Shown in pieces: positions 1 through 10,807 of a stretch of DNA of 62,241 nucleotides; positions within the stretch are counted from its first letter, which is position 1, and each line of letters begins with the position of its first letter. Made by a program: the position numbers and the translations under genes. The notes under the pieces are model-generated. The model was not told the origin of the DNA, searched no databases, and was given only the letters and a program-made list of their open reading frames with translations. The DNA comes from Fragilaria crotonensis. Taxonomy: Eukaryota; Bacillariophyta; Fragilariophyceae; Fragilariales; Fragilariaceae. The stretch is taken from assembly GCA_022925895.1 (NCBI GenBank), contig JAKSYS010000355.1, forward strand, positions 1-62,241, given 5' to 3'.

Positions 1-1347
1 GGCCGTCTTGTAGTAGGACTTGCGAAGGTAGCTCTCCATTTCCAACAGCGACGCTGGAGGGCTCTTGAGCTGCATGATCTCTCCGGCCACAAGTGACTCC
101 AGGGCCGTGGCCATTATTTGCACCACGGCAGTGTTCTCCAAGCGTGCCAAAAGCACCGATGCGCGTGCCAATAGATAGTCTCCAGCCAACACGGCGACCT
201 TGTTCGAGTAGAGCTTGTGAACGGCCTCACCACCGCGTCGCGTGTCGGCTTCGTCCAACACGTCGTCGTGAATCAAGGATGCCACGTGAATCATCTCGAC
301 AATCTGTCCCAACTGCGCCTGACGGCGCCAAACTTCGGATCCCTTGTGGTTTTCGGCATTGATGACGCCGCCCTCAATCTCAATCGTTGATGCGCCGCTC
401 GATTGCCATCCGGATACACCACCTGCCTTACCTGTCGCGTATGATGAAGGTGATGATGGAGTTGGTTCAGTTCCGTTGTGTGTGTCTCCTCCTGCTGCGA
501 CAGGTTGACATGTCCGCTTCTGGGACGACATGGACAGCGCCATTCGTTTCCTTGACTTGAAGGCAACTTCTGGTTTAGCTGCGGCCACGGCCTTGGCAAC
601 CAACTGCACAATGGTGGGTCGAAAGCGCTTGCCGTGTCGTTTTTCAAAAAAGTGTTTGGCAGCCATGGATAGAATGGGCTGATCGGAGGAGACGAGTTCC
701 TTGATGGAATCGGAAAACGGCTGCAATTCTTGTTCGACAATTTTGAATGGGTCGGGAAGGTCTTCAATGCGTTTCTTCTTTTGATTCTTCGTGTTTGGAG
801 TGACACAGTAATGTTCCAATTGGAATCCCTCTAGAGTATCAGGTGGGGTTCCTTGTTTGAGAATGGTGGAATCGCGGAGGGCGTTTCCGCTCTTGAGAGA
901 AGGAATTTCTCCACCCTCTTTCTCGTCCAACATTTGGAAAAGTTCAAAGCTTGGAGAGAGCTTCATGGTTGTTTCGGAATGACTGAGAGCCTCAGCCTTG
1001 GCCGAAACTACGACAGGATTTGGCCTGTACTTGGTTTCGGTTGGTTCAGCCGTGGCTGAGAAGAGACGAGTGCGTGCAGTGCGTGTCGATGACATGGACG
1101 GTACATGTACCTGATGAACAGATGAGTGCCCATGTTCATTTTCATGCTCATGTACGTTGTTCATGAGTGAAATTCGAGAATGATAAGATTGTACTGGCGA
1201 TGACAAGTGAAATGCTGACACTGACAATGGCGATACCATCATGGTGCTGGCAATGATAACTACTGCCACAATGTTTGGATGAGACCTTGATTGCAACGGC
1301 GTCTTGGAATTCATCTTCCTGTAGGTCATATTCCTTAAATCTGTCAT
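1..1347 (-). CDS. Long-chain all-trans polyprenyl (solanesyl-type) diphosphate synthase, plastid-targeted, 3' end outside window
   Basis: The gene makes the isoprenoid side chain of quinones by adding isopentenyl diphosphate units to an allylic primer. One uninterrupted frame of 449 codons runs from ATG at 1347 off the left edge. The frame carries GKRFRP at residues 239-244 (IPP binding), the first Asp-rich motif DDVLD at 361-365, followed by ADTRRG; the second Asp-rich motif would lie outside the window. The N-terminus has a hydrophobic stretch (about 27-45) ending in S-A-F-H-L at 44-48, the diatom ASAFAP-type cleavage site, then a Ser/Arg/His-rich transit-like region, so plastid import is likely. 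Met at 1314 (codon 12) is an equally good start. Unusual: about 117 residues separate GKRFRP from DDVLD, where bacterial relatives have about 35-40; the extra part (about 255-335) is Ser/Gly/Thr-rich and open in frame. Chain length of the product cannot be read from this fragment. Confidence 0.9.
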   Translation of the reverse strand, partial: MTDLRNMTYRKMNSKTPLQSRSHPNIVAVVIIASTMMVSPLSVSAFHLSSPVQSYHSRISLMNNVHEHENEHGHSSVHQVHVPSMSSTRTARTRLFSATAEPTETKYRPNPVVVSAKAEALSHSETTMKLSPSFELFQMLDEKEGGEIPSLKSGNALRDSTILKQGTPPDTLEGFQLEHYCVTPNTKNQKKKRIEDLPDPFKIVEQELQPFSDSIKELVSSDQPILSMAAKHFFEKRHGKRFRPTIVQLVAKAVAAAKPEVAFKSRKRMALSMSSQKRTCQPVAAGGDTHNGTEPTPSSPSSYATGKAGGVSGWQSSGASTIEIEGGVINAENHKGSEVWRRQAQLGQIVEMIHVASLIHDDVLDEADTRRGGEAVHKLYSNKVAVLAGDYLLARASVLLARLENTAVVQIMATALESLVAGEIMQLKSPPASLLEMESYLRKSYYKTA

Positions 1348-2366
1348 GATTCTGCTCAGCGAGGATTGAGATGTGAGTGTCTTACTAAACAACTTCGAAC
1401 TCAAGTCCCTCTAGTCTCTGGTCTACTCAGCGACCCAAAAGCGGTGGCAAGTGACAACTACCGTAGCAACTGGCCTCTTCGCAGTGATGTGGAAATTTCA
1501 CCTTGTCGACACGATCAGTATATTCCGTAATGTACGATGTATTGTGTTTGTAGGATAGCGTGCAGCGTCCTGCGTGTGTATCATAGGTATCATACTTGTA
1601 CCTGGTAGCTCGTGCGTGTCCAAAACTCCAAAATCAATTGTGGTCAAGCCGACCAGCATCAAGGCTCAAGAGTTCCGAGGTGGACCCGAGGAGGAAAATT
1701 TAGCTTACTAATACCCCAAAGCCACGTCGACAGAGGATGATGGGATGACGCAGAATTGGGTTCCCACTTCCGACCCATACGGTATTGCAGTACAGCCTGC
1801 GTACAGTACCCAGGTAGAATCCCGAAAAGTGCCAGTGCAGTCGCCGTCACAGCGCTTCGCACACGAACAACTCAGATTGACAGCTGGTTTTCGGCCTATA
1901 GAGAACAGAATCGTCGCCGGTCTCCATCACGACAGAATCATCCTGCTGACCACGACTCGTCAGTCGTCAGCCGAATAGCGCTCTAATTAGCGTTTAGCGT
2001 TTAGCGTAGACATGGAGTGTAGTAGAGTAGTTAATCCTTTAATCAGATATTATATAATTAATACACTTGCTACTGTAGTAGTAAGCGCTCGAGTCTAATG
2101 AATTAGTTCTATTAATTCATCTCCTGCAACTAGCAGGTGTACAGTATGCATACATTCCTGACTCCTCAGTGTTATTGAGACAGAAGGAAGTCTTCGAAAT
2201 TGATGGGACAGAATCACAGCTATCTACGTTAATGGTTTGGTTTAGTACACGGAGGACAAGTCTCAGTATTTGAATTAAGTTCGCTCCATTCACAGCGCTG
2301 TTTTGGTAGCTCAATATAACTGCTCCAAGTTTCGGCTCCTATCGCGACGACTAGAGAGCGGCTTCA
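1348..2366. other. Intergenic region, no gene recognised
   Basis: This gap separates the 5' end of the prenyl synthase from the 3' end of the copine, both on the minus strand. It contains several short open frames with no recognisable motif. A short GCGTTTA-type direct repeat lies near 1988-2005. The prenyl synthase promoter should be in the right-hand neighbourhood of 1350-1700, but no TATA box or other element is convincing. Confidence 0.5.
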
Positions 2367-4358
2367 TCATGAGATAGGTGGCGCGATTCCTTGTGACTGA
2401 AAGTATGCTGGTAATTGTTCATGCAAAACATTCAACAACATACGAGATAGAGTTCTGGCATCACGTCGAGATATTGCCGCTGCACCATCGGCGAGGAGGG
2501 TACAATTGTTGAACCAACCACCACAACGGTTAGATTCCAAGTAGAGGCGCAATTTCGCATCGTCCAACCGGCCGCCTCGAGGCATGTTAACAATGAAAAT
2601 GGACAGGGGTGCACCGCGGAGGGCTACTATCTTTTCCTTGACTGCCAGAACATCATTTTCGCTGCCCACCATCAAAATGGTCAAAATCGTGTACGATAGA
2701 GCTCCACCATGTTGCATCCTGGCACGTTCCAATTGTTTCTGGGCATGATGTGCTGCCGCCTGGAGGACCTGCTCTAACGAGCATGACGTTCCGAGCGTCA
2801 TGCCGGTGCTAAAGGTCGTGGTATATGCCTGCAATAGACCGGGGACGCCGCTTGCTTGTGGTGCGGTCCCGCACTGAAAGATGGAGTGCGTCCTGCCATG
2901 AAAGCTCCCGCCAAATCCCCACACTTTATACTCGTGCACTGGATTTAAATCACGGAGCGTTTCCCCCAGGACGCTCATGGTCCATTCGTAATCATTCAGG
3001 CGTCCGCCTGGTGTTCTGTAATGAGCACTGTTGGACAATCGTACATCGCCATTGGCGTCTGTAAAGTCAATGGCCAAACACCAATCAATCGGACAGCGTC
3101 GAGCATAATCATGAAACGTCGGTACGGCGGCTCGTCCCCCACGAGTGACAATGGTCGGTGGCGGGAGAATCGCAACGGCTGCGGCAGCTGGGACTATTTG
3201 GGAGGGATCTACAATTAACTCGGCAATGGCCGTTGGGGTGGTGGGCTCCATTCGATTTGCCGCGTCCTCGACAAAGGCTCCGGGCAAAATGACAGTTGCC
3301 TTCAAGACAATCATGCATCCCATCTTTTTGTCTCCATTCATGACTGCAAATGATTTGGTCGTATCGCAATTACCATCGATCGACACCGCCCCCATGAGAC
3401 CGTGTGCTGTCGTTTGGAAGGAACCAAGTTCCTTGGGGATGGTGCCCTCCATATCAATTACTCGGATCAAAAGCTCTCGATTCAAATCATGATTGCACAA
3501 GCGTTCGACCGAAATATGATCTTCTGCCCAGAGCGGACTAAGGGAGCATTTCTCCTCGGAAGATCGATAGACAAGACGCCACGAGTCTTGAAATTGTCGG
3601 AAAATTTCGAAATAGAAATCTGGTCGGTCCAAAAAGTTCCGTCGGGTAGAAGGAAACGAAAAACCACGAAGGTGAAAGAAGAATATCGAATCATCGTCAT
3701 GATGTTGATCTTTGCACGTTTCGACATGGAGAATTATTTTTCCAGACGACGTGCCCGGAATTTTTTGCGCCAATGTCCAATCCGGTGTTTCGTACAATAC
3801 TTGAGCCATGGAAAAAATCATGCTGGTAACAGGTTCGGCACCTTTGGGTAAAGGAAGACCTCGATGTTCGTCTCCTTGATATCTGCGATCATGTTTTTCA
3901 TGTGATTTGAACTCATGCGTACTGGTGTTATTGGTGTGAAAGATATCCACAGCAATCCGTTGATCCGTCTTGGGACCACCACCACTGTTCGGCAGGTCCA
4001 CAACAATGACGGATGCCCATTCAGGAGAGAAGTTTGATGGAACACTACGCACATTGCCGAGGTATTAAAAACGAGACCAAGAAAACGTGAGACACAGTCT
4101 ACATGGTAGCATAATTTAGAATCAAATGCATTCCTGCAAATCAAACGATGCAGTCATTGGTCATTCACACACATTATCTTTATCATGCGCAAACATTCTG
4201 ACTTACGTTTCGGTCATTCCCACCCGGCGTCTCTTGATACCCATGATGGTACCGACCTCGGACACTGTCGAGACGACAGCAAAAGTATTCGGATTTTTTC
4301 GGATCCAACCCTTCGGTGCCGGCAAATGTTCCGCCCGTAATAAGATTTGTATTCTCAT
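2367..4358 (-). CDS. Copine: two C2 domains plus copine-type vWA domain, one intron
   Basis: Copines are cytosolic calcium-dependent phospholipid-binding proteins that move to membranes on a calcium signal. Exon 1 is 4358-4207 (50 codons plus 2 bases), then a 162-bp intron with donor GTAAGT at 4206 and acceptor TAG ending at 4045, then exon 2 4044-2367. The splice restores the C2A strand ...GMTETVPSNFSPEW (residues 47-60), the usual 'NPEW'-like copine motif, which supports the model. The product is about 609 aa, near the 530-600 aa of the family. C2A covers about 1-140, C2B about 143-303, and the copine vWA domain about 363-593 with a MIDAS-like DFTDANG at 377-383 (animal copines have DFTxSNG). 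In-frame TAA upstream of ATG 4358 fixes the start. Calcium-binding aspartates of C2A look poorly kept, so calcium dependence is uncertain. Confidence 0.88.
4045..4206 (-). other. Intron of the copine gene (162 bp, GT-AG)
   Basis: On the minus strand the donor is GTAAGT and the acceptor ends GCGTAG. Removing it joins codon 51 as AC|T and continues the C2A domain in frame. A second possible acceptor (TTTGATTTGCAG, near 4130) lies inside but would bring in a frame without C2 similarity. Confidence 0.8.
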
Positions 4359-5291
4359 TCTCGTTTTAATGTCTGTCAATTAACACTTGTCGGCTCGATT
4401 CAGCAAACAATGGAAGCCAACCTTACAACCACTCCGTATCTCGCAAGGACAATGTTTGAATAATTATGTATCTATATAATCGGATTGTTATCTTGGAATT
4501 CAACCGTAGGTGTCCCGAATGAAAGTCGCCAAAAACAACGCTCTCCTTCAAGGTTGTCTGGTGGCGAGTGGCGATTCACGGTGATGTCAAGTTGGAAACA
4601 TGCACAGCTACCATGCTTTTGGTCGTGTGCGGAAACCGAAACATGGATTGCCAGACGAAACGACATCCATACAACCCGGACTGATTACTACCGGTAGTAC
4701 TCGACCGTACAGAATAGCAGTACATGTTTGGCGAACTGGCGTACTACTAGTGCTCGCCACTACCAGCTGCCAGTTACAGTAACGTACTATGCATACAGTA
4801 CAAGTACTCGGAGTACTCAGTACGTGCACACTGCACACTGACTGCACACTTCGCAAGTAGGGCTCTTCGCGCTTGCCCCACACCCGCAAAAATTTTATAC
4901 ATTCTAAGACTGTACTCCGTACCCTCTCAGTAATGTACTACAGTACTGCTACTACCAGAGGAGCGTACTCCGGAGTACTCAAGTGTACTCACAAGGAAAA
5001 TGTAAAATGTACTCTATCATAGCAACTATCACAGCATACTCGCTCTACGGTGTACTTATACTGTAGTACTGCTCCACTGTTACAGATACGAAAGTCGACA
5101 CTCTGGACTCGGGAACTTCAATACCTCCAGTATACAGTACCGGGTAGTCCACAGTACACAGTCGCGCGTTCACGCGTTCACACAACACGCACACTCCCAC
5201 TCAGGATTCAGGATCAGAGCAACCAAACTCCTTCTGTTGTTCTGCATACATGACACGAAGACACAAATTCATTAGCAACAAGATAAGCGCC
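4359..5291. other. Divergent intergenic region rich in GTAC/AGTACT motifs
   Basis: The gap lies between the 5' ends of the copine (minus) and the lumenal protein gene (plus), so it should hold both promoters. From about 4690 to 5200 the sequence is dense in GTAC, AGTACT and GGAGTACTC-type palindromes. Short open frames here are low in complexity and look like by-products of that composition. Confidence 0.5.
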
Positions 5292-6085
5292 ATGAAGTGC
5301 ACGTCGATTCTCTCACTGCTCCTCTCACTCCTGCCAACGATATCTTTCTCACTCCAATTATCACACGTTTCGCTTCCGATTGATCGACGAAGGATGTTAT
5401 CCGCCACTGGCGCAGTCCTCCTAACGTGGCGCATCACCCCGCCACCCCTGGCTACGCCTTTGAAGGGGGCGTCGGAGGATTGGGGAAAACAAAACCAGAT
5501 ACCGGAGTCGTATTTCTCGAAGGAAGCGCTCCGATTCAAAACAAGCAGGGAATTGTCACTGCCGAAATACTTTCTCGCAAGGGAAATCCAATCTTGGTGG
5601 AGTTTACGGCTCCGTATCCCCTGCTACCCACAACCAACGGCTTGGAGGCGCGAGATTTGCAACAGTCGGAATCGGCATTTGTGCAAGTTATTTATGGAGT
5701 CAAGCCGCAAGTTTCAGAAAAGGAACTTTATTCCATACTGATAGATCAAGTGTTTGGTTCCAAGGGCAAGTATGGAGCCTACGGAAGTCCGTCCGACATT
5801 AAGATTTCGCCGGTATCATCATCCAACGACGTCAAACGACATTTCTGCAAGGTCACCTTTACTACCCTCACTCCCGGAATGCGAGAATCTGAACGCAAAC
5901 TCTTGTTGCGGTGCGAATGGTGCGACAATGATACCTTGGTAATGCTACTTGTTGGAACCACTCGACTGCGGTTCAAAGCAAAGGATGTGGAGGAAACCTT
6001 GACACGAATTGCCAACAGCTTTCTCGCTGTGGAGGCACCACGCACAGAATTACTGCGCCGCTCGCAATCAAAGTTAAATCAATAA
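5292..6085 (+). pseudogene. Thylakoid-lumen protein, PsbP-like, with a one-base frameshift near the lumenal cleavage site
   Basis: Two frames must be joined. The first, from ATG 5292 (an upstream in-frame ATG lies at 5250), starts with a hydrophobic signal peptide and S-F-S-L-Q-L, then R-R-R-M-L-S and a second hydrophobic stretch, as in twin-arginine lumenal leaders of diatoms. The second frame reads ATPGYAFEGGVGGLGKTKPD, where A-Y-A|F-like cleavage would release the mature protein, and continues about 200 residues to TAA at 6083-6085. The shift between frames lies about 5415-5450 and equals one missing base. The C-terminal part (GTTRLRFKAKDVEETLTRIANSF) has the PsbP-like closing strand and helix; the rest is only weakly PsbP-like. 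If the missing base is a sequencing error the gene is intact. Role would be a peripheral photosystem or lumen protein; exact function unknown. Confidence 0.65.
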
Positions 6086-6400
6086 CAATGACGATAATTC
6101 GTGTTTGTGGTATCCATACGATGGCCAGTACATCCATAGTGAGGTGCATGCACGCGTATTTTTGTTGAAAACAGATCCTCCAATACTGAACAGTATTATA
6201 GTCTCCCTGCCAGCCGAGCTCACTTCTTGCAGTCCATTAATGAACAGAATTTATAAGAGGCTGAAGTTGACTACATGAAAGCAAATAGACACGAAGCATA
6301 CATCTATTGGCTCGTGATACTACAAACAGCTATTACCGTCAACTTTGGATTGATGAGTGATCATAGATACCATATCACTCCTGTCCAATTGGGCCATTGT
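6086..6400. other. Short gap between convergent genes
   Basis: This is the shared 3' region of the lumenal protein gene (plus) and the repeat protein gene (minus). It is AT-rich and has no recognisable gene. Polyadenylation signals are expected here, but none is distinctive. Confidence 0.4.
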
Positions 6401-7531
6401 TTAAAGAGACAAGAACACGGAACTTGCAGCAGCAAGGACGGAACCACTCACGATTCCCATCATGGCGACAGCAGTGGATGTTGGAGCAGCTGTCGTGACT
6501 GGAACACTACTGGGCGCCTCGGAGTAAATAGCTTCATTGCACCCACAAGCTTTGAGGACTGCATTAGTTAAAGAATCGGTGCAAAAGGCATCAGGAATGA
6601 GACGCTGAAACCCAGCTGCCTCAATATCACGGCAATTGAACGTCAAGCCGTTAAAAGTCACATTCTGTGATTTGTCTTTAACATAGTAGTCTTTGCTGCA
6701 GGCCCAGCAGACATCATTTCCTCCTGCTGGTGTTGATAAGGCAGCAAGGAATGGTGGAAGCGTTAAACCTGCGCCTGGTGCCAAGGTAGTAGGTGCAGTT
6801 GGGGTAATAGGTGCAGTTGGGGTGGTCGGAGCAACTGGAGCTGTAGTTCCACCCAAAATAGCCGGACCAAGCGAGGCCAAGGTTGGGGGGATAGCTGGAC
6901 CAGCTGAGGCCAAGGTGGGCACGACTGCCGGACCGGCGGAGGCCAAGGTGGGCACGACTGCCGGACCGGCGGAGGCCAAAGTGGGCACGATTGCCGGACC
7001 GGCGGAGGCCAAAGTGGGCACGATTGCCGGACCGGCGGAGGCCAAAGTGGGCACGATTGCCGGACCGGCGGAGGCCAAAGTGGGCACGATTGCCGGACCG
7101 GCGGAGGCCAAAGTGGGCACGATTGCCGGACCAGCAGAGGCCAACGTGGTAGTAGGTGCAGTTGGGGTAATAGGTGCAGTTGGGGTGGTCGGAGCAACTG
7201 GAGCTGTAGTTCCACCCAAAATAGCCGGACCAAGCGAGGCCAAGGTTGGGGGGATAGCTGGACCAGCTGAGGCCAAGGTGGGCACGACTGCCGGACCGGC
7301 GGAGGCCAAGGTGGGCACGACTGCCGGACCGGCGGAGGCCAAAGTGGGCACGATTGCCGGACCAGCAGAGGCCAACGTGGGCGTGATAGCTGGACCTCCA
7401 GAAGCCAAAGTGGGCACGATTGCCGGACCTGCAGAGGCCAAAGTTGGCGTGACTACTGGGGATAAGGCGGGCGCAAGGGACTGGCCCGCAACAACGACAG
7501 CCATTGCAAATAGGGTGACAACGCGGAACAT
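6401..7531 (-). CDS. Secreted, probably GPI-anchored protein with 11-residue repeats and a diatom Cys-rich module
   Basis: The 376-aa product has a signal peptide (1-16), two arrays of an 11-residue repeat with core LASAGPAIVPT (about 30-104 and 129-224), each followed by the same Pro/Thr linker (101-128 and 221-248), then a six-Cys module (Cys 275, 278, 300, 317, 329, 331) and a Ser/Thr-rich tail ending in a hydrophobic segment (355-376) without charged residues after it, as in GPI signals. The C-x2-C...FNC...G-F..LIPDAFC...CGC spacing is one I know from many secreted diatom proteins of unknown function. A cell-wall or surface role is inferred. The gene stands alone, convergent with the lumenal protein gene. 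The repeats make an open antisense frame of 327 codons, which I treat as a shadow. Confidence 0.75.
   Translation of the reverse strand: MFRVVTLFAMAVVVAGQSLAPALSPVVTPTLASAGPAIVPTLASGGPAITPTLASAGPAIVPTLASAGPAVVPTLASAGPAVVPTLASAGPAIPPTLASLGPAILGGTTAPVAPTTPTAPITPTAPTTTLASAGPAIVPTLASAGPAIVPTLASAGPAIVPTLASAGPAIVPTLASAGPAIVPTLASAGPAVVPTLASAGPAVVPTLASAGPAIPPTLASLGPAILGGTTAPVAPTTPTAPITPTAPTTLAPGAGLTLPPFLAALSTPAGGNDVCWACSKDYYVKDKSQNVTFNGLTFNCRDIEAAGFQRLIPDAFCTDSLTNAVLKACGCNEAIYSEAPSSVPVTTAAPTSTAVAMMGIVSGSVLAAASSVFLSL
6785..7455. repeat. 33-bp coding tandem repeat inside a 360-bp duplication
   Basis: The 33-bp unit GGCGGAGGCCAAAGTGGGCA plus 13 bases codes for the 11-residue repeat. About seven units lie at 6900-7145 and about five at 7265-7455. 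The block from about 6787 (linker plus first units) recurs nearly base for base from about 7147, 360 bp later, so the array grew both by single units and by one larger duplication. Confidence 0.85.
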
Positions 7532-8540
7532 CTTGAGCTGCTACAGTGGATCAGGAGATATGAGATCCTTGAAATTCCTGTCGATGCTGACCATTAGTTT
7601 CTCCTTCAGCACTCATTACTTTTCGTACGACCCGCACCTCCGATACCCCAGACGATCTTTTCAAGATTCTTGTTGAGGTCAATTTTGTGAACTCTCCGGG
7701 TTTGAAGATTCTAACTACATCCATCCCTGATTACTCATATCTTCATCAATCAAACGTGCCTACATTCTACATGCAAGGTATAGGAAAGACATAAAATTAT
7801 GCATAAATATAATTACTCTACTAGTAAACGAGAGATTTAAGTACACACTATCATAGTAGTGCAAGTACCTGGTAAAATTCGAGGTATGCATACTTGTACT
7901 GAAGTACCAGGTACCTGGTACCTGACTTCCATACACGACTGTTAACATGTGTGCATACACCGGTACTCGTAGTCTACCCCACTATTTCTTAGAAAACCTA
8001 CTTTTATAATCATCATATATATGTATACTATATACATGTACCGTGGTACAGTACTACTACTCTCTATCTGAAGTCTGAAGATTTATTGGAGTACTCGGAG
8101 TACTGGAGACTGGAGTACACGTGCGTAAGGCGTGAAGACGTGCCGCTGGCTACGAGCGGGGTGCACGAGGTATGCATATGTCATATGTCATATGCATATG
8201 AGGTTCCTGAGCTACGATTATATCACATACTGACATACTATTACTGTACTCCACTACATTGCATTTGATCCGTAACAAGTTTGAAACTCTATAGAAGGGG
8301 ACGAATTGTTTTCAAAACAATTTGACACACTTTTGACGTTGACAATTATCGATGTATCCGTTCACTTAGACTTTGATTTCGTTCACTTAAGAGTTGTTCT
8401 TGACTCTACTTAGTATAGAGCCGCTGTAGCCACATGTTGACGAATGGGAGCAGTTCCAAAGTAAGGACCTCTTAAAACGCGCCCGAATTTCATGGCGCGG
8501 CGAAATCAAAATCTTGAAAACAATTGCTCACAATGCAATC
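7532..8540. other. Intergenic region, GTAC-rich, then 5' flank of the pogo-like gene
   Basis: From 7800 to 8160 there are many GTAC/AGTACT and CATATG-type short palindromes. From about 8280 the composition changes to the AT-rich sequence that leads into the transposase gene. No clear terminal inverted repeat of the transposon could be matched between this flank and 33725-34060. Confidence 0.45.
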
Positions 8541-8642
8541 ATGTCACCCAAGAGGAAGGCATTCTGTCCTGCAATTGGCAAGCAAGCATCCAAAAAAGGG
8601 AGACCCAAACAGGCCTTCAGCATAGATGATGCTTTCAAATTG

Positions 8643-8778
8643 GTGAGTGATTCTTCTGAAAATGGCTGTGAAAGTTTGCAATGTTGGGTATGATTTCTTT
8701 ATTGGAGTTCATCATGTTTTGTCATCGGGAGTTTTGTTGTCTACACAATTTTTGTACTGATAAATTTTTTGCACGCAG
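8643..8778 (+). other. Intron of the pogo-like transposase gene (136 bp)
   Basis: The donor is GTGAGT and the acceptor is a T-rich tract plus GCACGCAG. Splicing joins codon 34 (TTG) to GTA ATC GAC AAG and keeps the HTH region in frame. Confidence 0.7.
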
Positions 8779-10807
8779 GTAATCGACAAGAACACACTTC
8801 AACTTGATCAAGTTATCAGGGCATGCAACCTTGACAAGTCCATCAATGTCCAAGCCTTGCACTATCGTGTGAAGAGGGAGCTCAAGAGGAGGAGCAAAGA
8901 GTGGGAGCAAGTAGGAATGACAGTAGCAGTGCCAGGAGCAGATGAAGAAACCGCGACAACCGGAACATCTCCTTTGACAGCACCGACCACCAATGAATCA
9001 ACCGAGCAATCCAAGGTTACCACCAGCAGCACATCCAGAAGGAGCAAATCAAGGAAATCCCCAAGGCAGGCTTGTGAGGCAAGACTTGATGCAAAGATAG
9101 AGCGTCGCAATGATCTTGCTCTACGGTACACGACAGCATTCAAGCAAGCCACGGCACTGATGGCAAACCCATTGCATGATGAGCCAGTTAATTCAATTAT
9201 CGATAGGTTGAATTTGAAGCACAGTTTGATTGGGACAAGAAAAACTCTGACTAGGAGTACTCTGTATATAGCAGTATCCCAGGGGAATCACGGTGTGCAG
9301 AGCCCAGCCAAGAAAGGACCGCAAGCAAAGATTCCTGATGTGCTTGTTGAGGTTGTCGCCACACATGCACAAGTTAGTCAATGCAGCGAAGGACAAATGA
9401 GAGGAAGAGAGATCAAGAGGCTGATTGGTGGAGCAGCCATACTTGGGACTCCGTATAACAATCAATTCACGATTGAGTCTATGTGGCAAAAGGTGGGTCG
9501 TGAATTCCCTGAGCATTTACAGGCTGCAAGCAAAATGTCTGTGGATGATGCTTGTGTATAATGGACTACATTTGATAACTTGCAGCAATGGTTTAATGAT
9601 GCTAAGAAGGATCTCATTGAAGCTGGTCTTGTTATTGATGCTGAAGTGAGAGACACTGATGGAGTGTTGGTATCTGAATTGGATTTCAGGTCAGATGAAG
9701 TTTGGCGTCGCATTATAAACATGCCGGATGAAACGCACCATGATCTTTTGATCACGGGTGATCAAGGTGGGCCAAAGGCAGTGATGTATCATAATCCATC
9801 CCTTCAGCGCAGCAGCAAGCGTGGAGTCAAATCAAGTCGACATGTCACTGGTGTGTATGCAACAAATGCTGCAGGTGAGTTGTTGCCTCCGATGTACATA
9901 TTTGACTCAGGTGCAAAGTTTGAAGACAACTTCCAGGTACGAATGCAGTGGCTTGATGGTCTCCCTTCAGTTACAGGACGATTTGGGTGTCCCGAAGAAA
10001 TTGAGAGTGGAAGCTTCTATTCTGTGAGGTCTCATGGCTCAATGGATGATGCTCTTCTAAACAACTACATAAATCAAGTCATTATTCCGCTCTACCCAAA
10101 TATCTCAAAGACGGCAGCATTCATTCCAATCACCGGGAAGCTTCTGCATGGTCCTGTGATCTTGAAGCTTGACTCTGGACCTGGTTGCATTGTTGCTTCT
10201 TACAACAGCATACTGAAGAGAGAAGAAGCACTGGCTGAAATGGGTTTGATTATAATGTCCGGCCTTCCTAATGCTACCAGTGTTCAACAAGAGATGGATG
10301 CAGTCTACGGTGCATTCAAGTCCGCATCGTATGATTGCGGCGAGATGGTGTTGATGGAAAAGATGAGGAAGAGAGGAGTTGCGACAAGGAATGGCATTGC
10401 GAGGGTAGCAGCAGCTGCTGCCGCCAGCATCTTGACACTTGGTTTTGAAGACTTGGCAACGATTGTGAACGGAAAAGCAAATGACGACATTTCAAGGCAA
10501 CAACCTTTTGACAAGAATTTCACAAAGGAAAAGATTGTGCAAGCATGGAGCAAGGTTGGCTTCGTACCGTTTACTCAAAACTGTCTGTCAAACAAGAAGG
10601 TTAGACATGAATTGGGCCAGACATCTGCAAACAAGGAATTGGAGAGTCTACAAGTGTGGTATGACAACCTCATTTCAGTGGCTGAGATACAAGGACTGAA
10701 CGAGGGTGTGTTTGATGTGGCAATTCCTGTGTCACGCCAACTCGAAAGGGTCAATGATGAGGGCGAGCAGGTTCAGCAGTTGCTTGCACAAAAGGAGCAT
10801 TTTTGGC

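Noticed and set aside
1659..1862. 67-codon minus-strand ORF with a hydrophobic start
   Set aside because: It has no ATG start and no family motif, and an overlapping plus-strand frame is equally open.
1985..2010. Tandem GCGTTTA units, telomere-like
   Set aside because: Only two to three copies, and not the TTAGGG-type repeat of diatoms.
6890..7455. Regular direct repeats that could suggest a CRISPR array
   Set aside because: Units are contiguous 33-bp coding repeats without unique spacers, in a eukaryotic gene.
6693..7676. 327-codon plus-strand ORF over the repeat protein gene
   Set aside because: It is the antisense of the GC-rich 33-bp repeat, lacks a signal or domain, and ends in non-repeat sequence. 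The minus-strand gene has signal peptide, Cys module and tail.
8280..8540. Search for terminal inverted repeats of the pogo-like element against 33725-34060
   Set aside because: No convincing match by eye; ends of that element are left undefined.
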